This document shows positions 11,930-17,285 of a stretch of DNA of 23,022 bases, piece after piece. A program made the translations under genes and the position numbers. Each line of letters opens with the position of its first letter. Position 1 is the stretch's first letter. This DNA is from a virus: positions 1 through 23,022 of the IMG/VR virus record IMGVR_UViG_3300005541_000023, one strand, 5' to 3'. The notes below the pieces were generated by a model. The model saw only the letters and a program-made list of their open reading frames with translations. It was not told the DNA's origin and did no database searches.

Positions 11930-12229
11930 GTGCCCGACGAGAAAATCCTAACAGAAAAGACCAAGATATCCATCGCTGTATCCTCTTGGTGGCATCTAAT
12001 TGTCCTCGTGACAGTCATCATATGGTGGGGGTCAGCCATAAAAATCTCTATTGATACTGCCAGTGAGAAGGCTGAAAAGGCCACTCAGGCGGCAGTTCAA
12101 CTGGACAATCGGCTCAGAGAGATAGAGGTGGATATTAGGATCTTCCATCAGAGGTACGATGATGATATGAATAGGTACATTCGGGACTATTCAGATCCAA
12201 ATCGAGTCAAGAAGCAGTCTCTCCCTTAG
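11930..12229 (+). CDS. Small membrane-anchored coiled-coil protein
   Basis: 99 aa from GTG at 11930 with AGGAGAG upstream. After a charged start, SSWWHLIVLVTVIIWWGSAI is one membrane span, followed by a coiled coil (ASEKAEKATQAAVQLDNRLREIE) and a charged tail. Similar topology to the preceding gene. Could be a holin, antiholin or inner-membrane lysis component; no family assigned. Confidence 0.65.
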   Translation: MPDEKILTEKTKISIAVSSWWHLIVLVTVIIWWGSAIKISIDTASEKAEKATQAAVQLDNRLREIEVDIRIFHQRYDDDMNRYIRDYSDPNRVKKQSLP

Positions 12230-12249
12230 TTGACAGATGGTCCTCAGGA

Positions 12250-12264
12250 GTGTAATCATTACAC
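12250..12264. promoter_or_regulatory. Palindrome copy 13, between SD and start of TerS
   Basis: GTGTAATCATTACAC, perfect. GGAG abuts it on the 5' side and the ATG follows after 5 nt. If the RNA folds on the palindrome, the SD is brought to a normal distance from the ATG. Confidence 0.75.
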
Positions 12265-12269
12265 TAGAA

Positions 12270-12764
12270 ATGGCCCAGAAAGAAATCCCGATTGAGTCTC
12301 ATCCCCAGTTAATGGAGATCACTAGGAGAATCCTCCGGGGTGAGCCGCCCAGCCTGATTGCAAAGACAGTTAGGCCCCCTCTTAGGCCCAAACAGGTATC
12401 TCAGTATATTGCCGTGTCTATCAGGAAGGCTCAGAACAACGCTGACTTGCTGCCTGAATTGGCTACCTCCATGAACCGGGAGTTCGTGCGGCAGGAACTT
12501 GAGGAAGAGTTAGCTAGGACTTCCGCCCGCAGGGAGAGGTGGATTGAGGCCGCTGAGAATGATGCCCAAGTGGATGCCGATGGCAACGTGGTGAATGTCA
12601 TGAACCATAACGCCCTAGGTCGTCATGATGGGAATGGTCTCAAGGCTGTGGAACTGAGGGCGAGACTGGCTGGGTTGATGAACGAGTCGGCCCCAGCGTC
12701 CCAAGTCAAGGTGTCTGTCAACTTCCCTAACGTCCAGACTCAGGCTGAAATCATAGATGTTTGA
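12270..12764 (+). CDS. Putative terminase small subunit
   Basis: 164 aa from ATG at 12270; an ATG at 12237 adds 11 residues that translate the palindrome and has no SD. N-terminal helical region (EITRRILRGEPPSLIAKTV, then PKQVSQYIAVSIRK) could be the DNA-binding HTH, followed by a coiled-coil middle. The end LKAVELRARLAGLMNE, then VKVSVNFPNVQTQAEIIDV, is typical of small terminase subunits. In that family the protein recognises phage DNA and regulates the large subunit. Its TGA overlaps the ATG of the terminase ATPase ORF by one base, strong support for the assignment. Confidence 0.75.
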   Translation: MAQKEIPIESHPQLMEITRRILRGEPPSLIAKTVRPPLRPKQVSQYIAVSIRKAQNNADLLPELATSMNREFVRQELEEELARTSARRERWIEAAENDAQVDADGNVVNVMNHNALGRHDGNGLKAVELRARLAGLMNESAPASQVKVSVNFPNVQTQAEIIDV

Positions 12765-13714
12765 TGGCATTTAAGAAGTCATCCTCCACCCATATTGAGG
12801 CGGGTATAGCCTACGCCTGCCCCATCACGCCTGAGGATGTCTTTGCCCCAATTTACTGTGCTGAACACTTTTTTTCTGGCCCTTGGCCTTGTGCTTGTCA
12901 TCCTGGACCGCAAATCCAAACCCTAACTGCCACTGCGGATGAGATCAGTAGTGGTGGAAGCCGTGGCCCCGGCAAGACTATCATCTTGATGGCCTGTATG
13001 ATAAAGGGGAATCAGGGTTTCAAGACTCTCAATCCCAAATCTGCTGGATGTGATGTCACCTACGTAGCCCATCCCAACTATAGGGGGCTGCTACTGATCG
13101 AGCAGGCTAGTGACTTGGGCTATATGCTGGACCGGGCAGAGGCGATGTACGAGCCGACTGGGGCCGAAATCAAGCGGGGCAGCAATCCTCCCGAGGCTGT
13201 ATGGCCCAGTGGGGCTAAGATCATCTTTGGGTACTTCGGTGAGGACGGCTGGAAGAAGTACTTGGGTCCTGAGTTCCAGCGTGTCGGCATAGACCAGATG
13301 GAAAAGCTGGCTAAGCGGGAGACTCATGATAGGATCATGGGATCATGCCGGTCCCGATGGCCTGAGATGAAGGCCCAAGCCTTCTCCACTTGGAATCCTG
13401 GTGGGGGGGATGACCTAAGGGGTGCCCCCGGTCAGGGCTGGATCATGGACTACTTTATGGTCGAGTCCTACCTCAATGGGAAATACCCTAAGGGGGCTGT
13501 CATCCGGCACCCATCCGGCAAGACTACCACGTTTATCCCATCTAAGGTCACGGACAATCCCTACTACAGGTGGAAGATCACTAAGAGTCCTGAGGGTGAA
13601 CTGCTCCAAGTGATGGGGTGGAAGTGCAGAACCTGTGGGAAGATGACGGAATCCGTGGATCACCCGGAAGAATGCTCAAATAGGGCCTGTCCAACCAATA
13701 GGGTTGCGGCCTGA
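12764..13714 (+). CDS. Large terminase subunit, ATPase part (split gene)
   Basis: 316 aa. Walker A GGSRGPGKT at residues 64-72, a Walker B-like FQRVGIDQMEKL, and the coupling motif STWNPGG mark the DNA-packaging ATPase. The frame runs normally to PSKVTDNPYY, which in ordinary terminases leads directly into the nuclease domain. Here it ends instead in a short zinc-ribbon-like tail (WKCRTCGKM, then CSNRAC) and a TGA. The nuclease domain is in the next ORF. So either two polypeptides assemble or the gene was interrupted by an insertion. Start ATG overlaps the stop of TerS. Confidence 0.85.
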   Translation: MAFKKSSSTHIEAGIAYACPITPEDVFAPIYCAEHFFSGPWPCACHPGPQIQTLTATADEISSGGSRGPGKTIILMACMIKGNQGFKTLNPKSAGCDVTYVAHPNYRGLLLIEQASDLGYMLDRAEAMYEPTGAEIKRGSNPPEAVWPSGAKIIFGYFGEDGWKKYLGPEFQRVGIDQMEKLAKRETHDRIMGSCRSRWPEMKAQAFSTWNPGGGDDLRGAPGQGWIMDYFMVESYLNGKYPKGAVIRHPSGKTTTFIPSKVTDNPYYRWKITKSPEGELLQVMGWKCRTCGKMTESVDHPEECSNRACPTNRVAA

Positions 13715-13717
13715 AAA

Positions 13718-13732
13718 GTGTAATCATTACAC
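13718..13732. promoter_or_regulatory. Palindrome copy 14, between the two terminase ORFs
   Basis: GTGTAATCATTACAC, perfect, 3 nt after the stop of the ATPase ORF and 1 nt before the ATG at 13734. No SD sequence. Confidence 0.8.
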
Positions 13733-13733
13733 T

Positions 13734-16211
13734 ATGGGACCCAAAAACAAGATAGCAGAGGAGATGGAGTCTCGTAGTAAGGAGAGAATCTGGAGACTTT
13801 ACGCCTTTGGTCTCACAAACGAGGATATTTCCAACGAAACTGGCCTCTCCATAACTTATGTAGAGGCAATGCTCCGTGTTTTAAGAGAAGAGGAGCACAG
13901 AGTCCCCCGATACTCAGTAGACCTTCCCGATCCTGTCCGGTATGCCCCTGGTGATAGCTTCCCTGATCCTCCAAAGCCCAAAGTTGAGTCCCCAAAGCCC
14001 CCCCGACCCCCTAAAAAGCCTAAAGTGGTCGTCTCGAAGGCTGAATTTGAGGACCCCGTGCCTCTTGAGGGGGACTATTTCAGGTGGCTGAGGTCGATTG
14101 AGCCTGAATCTCTTAGAAGGGCGTGGCTAGATGGAGATTTTCACGCCCTATCTGGCACTTATTTTAAGGACTTCCGTGCAAATGGCCCCCTGAGTGGGGA
14201 GCCAGTCGAGGCGATGCACGTCTTTGATGAGGAAGCTGGTCAGCCTCTCTATCAGAGGCTTGAGCCTTGGTGGCATACGTGGGTTGGGCTAGATTGGGGC
14301 TACATCCACCCCACCGTGTGGCACTGCCACAAGAAATCTCCTGAGGGGCGCATCTTCACCTTCCGTGAGAGGGTATTTAACAGGATAGAGCCATATGAAT
14401 TAGGTGTAACTCTGGCTTATGATCTTAAGTCTATTGTGGAGGAGTCACAGTCTAAGCGTGTTATCTGCTATATATCCCCAGACGCCTGTGCTAGGACTGA
14501 GAGTGAGGATACCCCGGCTATTCAGATGGTTCCAGGGATCAACCATGTGTTAGGCCCCAAAAGTGCTTTCCTTATGAAGTTTACTGAGGCTGAGGAACAG
14601 ATGAGGGAGGAAGAAGCTCTTGCATCTATGCTTCAGAGAAGGGATGAGCAGAGGGATCTTCGGGTAGTTCTAGTCCCAGCTAACAACAATCGCGTGGCCG
14701 GTTGGATGCACCTGCAAACTCTTCTTAGGTTCAAGTCCTTAGAAACTGAGTCAGTTCCAGATATGGTTTATGCCTTCCATCTGATGGAGACCCAAGGAGT
14801 GGTTGCTCAGATGGAGTACCTGAATCAGCCTGAGTTCTCTAAGGCTAAGGTTCCACTGCCAAGGTGGAAGATATCTAGACAGTGTGTGCAGTTGATTAAG
14901 TGTCTCCAGACTGCAATGCACAAACCGGGGACCAACGATATTGCGAAAACAGACGCCTCTGAATCTTCCATTGGGGATGATGCCTGTTTTACTGCTGGAA
15001 CGCCGATAGGTGTAGAGGGCGGCAATATGGCGATTGAGGAGGTACGACCCGGTGACAAGGTTTGGACTAGGGAGGGACTTAGGGTAGTCAGGGATGCGGG
15101 GGTTACTGGGGTTAGGGAAGTTCAGGCTCTACTTACTACCTCTGGCAGGGTGTTAGTGGGTAGTGGATCTCACCCTATTTGGGTTAGGGATATCGGATGG
15201 AGAAGGCTTGACTCTCTACGATATGGGGACATACTAGATACATGGTCGAAACCATTGAGTTCAATGGGATCAGATTTAGGAGATACCCAGAGTCCAAGCG
15301 TGCCCATCTTAGAAAGTACTACTGGCCAGGAATTAGTCATCGGATGCGGGGAGTTGGAGCACTCCACCAAGAAGTTTGGAGATTCTATAACGGCCCTTAC
15401 GACACTAGTTCTTTCCACATTCACCATGTTGATGAGAATACTCTCAATAACGACATCCTCAATCTGGAGAAACTTCCCGCATTTGAGCATCTGTCTATGC
15501 ACTCCCGGAATCAGGAGTACGATCTTGGGCATCTGGCCAGAATCCGACCTCTCACTAGGGCATGGCACGCCTCAGCCGAGGGTAGGATGTGGCATAGATC
15601 CCATGCAAAAAGCTCCCTCGAAAAATCTAGGGAGCCTACTCTTATGGTGTGCGAGGAGTGCCGTACTGAGTTTATATCCAAGGTCAAACACTGGTCTAGA
15701 TTCTGCTCCAATAACTGCAAATCCAAGGCCCGTAGGAAATCTAAAGTGGATGATGTTGAGAGGATTTGCATCAAGTGTGGCTCTAGGTTTAAGGCGGATA
15801 AATACTCTGATGTCGCCCACTGCTCCAGATCGTGTGCTATGTCGCATCCCCGTAGGAAGAGAGCCAGTGTTTAATCTATCGGTAGATGGTATCCCAGAGT
15901 ACTATGCCAATGGGATTCTAGTTCACAACTGTGACGCCGCTAGATATGGCCTTATCTCTGAGGAAAGGCAGACTACCGGCAAAGCCCCATTGATGCAGAG
16001 GGTAGATGAGAGAATGAAGCAGTTTGATACCCCCGGCTACTCAGATCACTCCCGCTTTATGGCCCGTCAGATGGCCATCTATAATGAGAGTGGCCAAAAG
16101 AGGGAGGAAGTGGCCCAAATTGGGCATAACAGGTTGGCTGTGCGGCGTGCTATGCTTCAGGATAGAGCCAAAGAGTTGACAAGAGCAATGCAGTCGAGGA
16201 GGGTCATGTAA
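13734..16211 (+). CDS. Large terminase subunit, nuclease part, with intein
   Basis: 825 aa precursor from ATG at 13734. Order: HTH-like segment (about residues 17-50: RLYAFGLTNEDISNETGLS), Pro/Lys-rich linker (about 78-105), then terminase sequence from SLRRAWLDGDF. RNase H-type nuclease residues: D187 (GLDWG), D250 (YISPDACA) and D415-D416 next to the intein. Residues 418-732 are an intein; splicing would join GDDA to CDAARYGL and restore the conserved terminase DDA..DA.RY block, leaving about 510 aa. In terminases this nuclease cuts concatemers during packaging. The precursor should be inactive until spliced, because the active-site motif is interrupted. An upstream in-frame TTG (13704) would read through the palindrome and is unlikely. 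Stop overlaps the next ATG by one base. Confidence 0.85.
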   Translation: MGPKNKIAEEMESRSKERIWRLYAFGLTNEDISNETGLSITYVEAMLRVLREEEHRVPRYSVDLPDPVRYAPGDSFPDPPKPKVESPKPPRPPKKPKVVVSKAEFEDPVPLEGDYFRWLRSIEPESLRRAWLDGDFHALSGTYFKDFRANGPLSGEPVEAMHVFDEEAGQPLYQRLEPWWHTWVGLDWGYIHPTVWHCHKKSPEGRIFTFRERVFNRIEPYELGVTLAYDLKSIVEESQSKRVICYISPDACARTESEDTPAIQMVPGINHVLGPKSAFLMKFTEAEEQMREEEALASMLQRRDEQRDLRVVLVPANNNRVAGWMHLQTLLRFKSLETESVPDMVYAFHLMETQGVVAQMEYLNQPEFSKAKVPLPRWKISRQCVQLIKCLQTAMHKPGTNDIAKTDASESSIGDDACFTAGTPIGVEGGNMAIEEVRPGDKVWTREGLRVVRDAGVTGVREVQALLTTSGRVLVGSGSHPIWVRDIGWRRLDSLRYGDILDTWSKPLSSMGSDLGDTQSPSVPILESTTGQELVIGCGELEHSTKKFGDSITALTTLVLSTFTMLMRILSITTSSIWRNFPHLSICLCTPGIRSTILGIWPESDLSLGHGTPQPRVGCGIDPMQKAPSKNLGSLLLWCARSAVLSLYPRSNTGLDSAPITANPRPVGNLKWMMLRGFASSVALGLRRINTLMSPTAPDRVLCRIPVGREPVFNLSVDGIPEYYANGILVHNCDAARYGLISEERQTTGKAPLMQRVDERMKQFDTPGYSDHSRFMARQMAIYNESGQKREEVAQIGHNRLAVRRAMLQDRAKELTRAMQSRRVM
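14985..15929 (+). other. Intein in the terminase nuclease domain, 315 aa
   Basis: Begins with Cys1 of CFTAGTPIGVEGGNMAIEE, followed by VRPGDKVWT (block A). SGRVLVGSGSHPIWV (His at intein residue 63) matches block B. It ends GREPVFNLSVDGIPEYYANG then ILVHN, with +1 Cys, matching blocks F and G, with the penultimate His and terminal Asn needed for splicing. The roughly 210 residues between the two halves have no recognisable domain in this frame, because that DNA encodes an HNH endonuclease in another frame. Confidence 0.9.
15242..15874 (+). CDS. HNH homing endonuclease nested out of frame in the intein
   Basis: 210 aa, in the -1 frame relative to the intein. Starts MVETIEFNGIRFRRYPESK, then LHQEVWRFYNGP, HIHHVDENTLNND and NLEKLPAFEH, the classic HNH nuclease core, with an N-terminal sequence typical of free-standing phage HNH enzymes. 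The C-terminus has two zinc-binding Cys sets: VCEECRTEF...FCSNNCKSKARRK, and CIKCGSRF...HCSRSCAMS. It begins right after the N-terminal splicing domain (in the intein frame ...RYGDILDTW) and its TAA lies within intein block F. No good SD sequence is visible, so it may be expressed by reinitiation or frameshifting. Predicted role: cut intein-free terminase genes and promote intein spread. Confidence 0.9.
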   Translation: MVETIEFNGIRFRRYPESKRAHLRKYYWPGISHRMRGVGALHQEVWRFYNGPYDTSSFHIHHVDENTLNNDILNLEKLPAFEHLSMHSRNQEYDLGHLARIRPLTRAWHASAEGRMWHRSHAKSSLEKSREPTLMVCEECRTEFISKVKHWSRFCSNNCKSKARRKSKVDDVERICIKCGSRFKADKYSDVAHCSRSCAMSHPRRKRASV

Positions 16212-16564
16212 TGCCCGCTCTCATTATTGGGATAGGCCCCAAGGGGGATGATAAGGGTGGTCCTCCCCCCCTACAGTCCCCTGAGGGTGGGGGGATGAAG
16301 GATGAGCAGCCTGATGCCGAGCAGGAGTGTGGCAACTGTCTATCCTATGGCAGCAATGACACTACCTGCCACAGGTTTCCTCCTCATGATAGTGGCTGGC
16401 CCATCGTGCCTGAGGGTGAAGAGGGATGGTGCCGAGAGTGGGAGCATGGGACTCCGAGGGATTACTCTCAGACTGAGCAAACCCAGCAAACTTCTCAATC
16501 CCCCATGGACACTGCTACTGCTGGAATCAACTCCCCCGGCCTCTCATCTCTCCCCCAGAGATAG
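16211..16564 (+). CDS. Cys-rich conserved phage protein, 117 aa
   Basis: ATG overlaps the terminase stop (TAATG). After a Gly/Pro-rich start it has ECGNCLSY, TCHRFPPHDSGWPIVPEGE and GWCREWEHG. The spacing C-x2-C...C-x-R-x-P-P...WP.V...WC.EW is one I remember from unannotated phage and bacterial proteins; the four Cys probably bind zinc or an iron-sulfur cluster. The C-terminus is Gln/Ser/Thr-rich and disordered. Between terminase and portal, likely head-related or just a passenger. Confidence 0.7.
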   Translation: MPALIIGIGPKGDDKGGPPPLQSPEGGGMKDEQPDAEQECGNCLSYGSNDTTCHRFPPHDSGWPIVPEGEEGWCREWEHGTPRDYSQTEQTQQTSQSPMDTATAGINSPGLSSLPQR

Positions 16565-16569
16565 ATCAT

Positions 16570-16929
16570 ATGAACCTGCAACAGCGGATACTGCTCATGT
16601 TTGCTGACTACCGAGACCTCCTGTCTCGGGAGCAGAAAGCCTCTGAGGAAGTCCTGCGGCTGAGGGGAGTCTGTGAGGGGCTGGAGCAGAGGTTTGAGCA
16701 GTTCCAGAAGGATGCTATTGAGAGGGAGCGTCAACTGTCTGAGAGGTTCCTGAGCGGGCAGATTCAAGTGAATGCCCCTCGAACCCATGTTCCTGCCTCC
16801 AATCAAACGGATGTCCCCATTGTAACTGCTGGGGTCAAGCAGTGGCACATTGACCAGCGTAACGAGTTTCGCAAAGCCCTGGAAGCTCGAAGGATCAAAC
16901 TCATTCACCAAGCCGAGAAGTCGGCATAA
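16570..16929 (+). CDS. Coiled-coil protein, 119 aa
   Basis: Starts MNLQQRILLMFADYRDLLSR, followed by a long coiled coil to about residue 63 (EEVLRLRGVCEGLEQRFEQF, then IERERQLSERFLSG). A disordered middle and a C-terminal helix (QWHIDQRNEFRKALEARRIK) follow. No family recognised; a small structural accessory protein or chaperone is possible. Weak SD (AGAGA) upstream. Confidence 0.6.
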   Translation: MNLQQRILLMFADYRDLLSREQKASEEVLRLRGVCEGLEQRFEQFQKDAIERERQLSERFLSGQIQVNAPRTHVPASNQTDVPIVTAGVKQWHIDQRNEFRKALEARRIKLIHQAEKSA

Positions 16930-16941
16930 GAAGGATATACA

Positions 16942-17115
16942 ATGCCTGCTGGACTGCTGTTCTGGATAATCATGCTGATTTGGATTCTGGCGGGGTTATG
17001 GTCTGACTATACCCCTGGACAGCCCTACCCATTCAAACGACTCCCAGGAAACCTGATGACGTTTGTTCTATTCCTGGTGATTGGCTGGAAGGTATTTGGA
17101 CCTCCGATCCAGTAA
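16942..17115 (+). CDS. Small two-span membrane protein, 57 aa
   Basis: ATG at 16942 preceded by AAGGATA. MPAGLLFWIIMLIWILAGLW is the first span; DYTPGQPYPFKRLP forms a short loop; NLMTFVLFLVIGWKVFG is the second span, ending PPIQ. Similar 55-60 aa two-span proteins with MPAGLLFW starts occur, from memory, in other phages. Function unknown; lysis or membrane interaction is possible. Confidence 0.7.
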   Translation: MPAGLLFWIIMLIWILAGLWSDYTPGQPYPFKRLPGNLMTFVLFLVIGWKVFGPPIQ

Positions 17116-17120
17116 CCCCT

Positions 17121-17261
17121 ATGCTGCTGCTCCTTATCATCTTGATCCTCCTCTTTGGGGGAGGTGGGTTCTATCTTGGGCATCCCGGCCCAGGGCTTGG
17201 AATGGGGACTCTTTTGCTCATAGTCTTAGTAGTCCTGCTCATCAGAGGCAACCCCGACTAA
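17121..17261 (+). CDS. Small membrane protein, DUF3309-like, 46 aa
   Basis: ATG at 17121, 5 bp after the previous stop, no clear SD (probably coupled). MLLLLIILILLFGGGGFYLG, then HPGPGLGMGTLLLIVLVVLL and RGNPD. Two hydrophobic helices joined by a Gly/Pro turn, the layout of the DUF3309 family of tiny membrane proteins. Function unknown. Confidence 0.65.
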   Translation: MLLLLIILILLFGGGGFYLGHPGPGLGMGTLLLIVLVVLLIRGNPD

Positions 17262-17267
17262 ATGAAA

Positions 17268-17282
17268 GTGTAATCATTACAC
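17268..17282. promoter_or_regulatory. Palindrome copy 15, at the portal start
   Basis: GTGTAATCATTACAC, perfect, 3 nt before the ATG at 17286. No SD sequence. Confidence 0.8.
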
Positions 17283-17285
17283 TTT

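Noticed and set aside
13704-13733. TTG start extending the nuclease ORF through the palindrome
   Set aside because: The ATG at 13734 sits exactly like other palindrome-adjacent starts, and the extra residues are only the translated palindrome.
15170-15847. - strand ORFs across the intein
   Set aside because: Antisense frames left open by the double coding; products have no domain and no start signals.
15242-15874. Sequencing frameshift as the cause of the out-of-frame HNH
   Set aside because: The HNH has its own natural C-terminus and stop, and that stop lies inside the conserved intein block F read in the other frame, so correcting an indel would break one of the two proteins.
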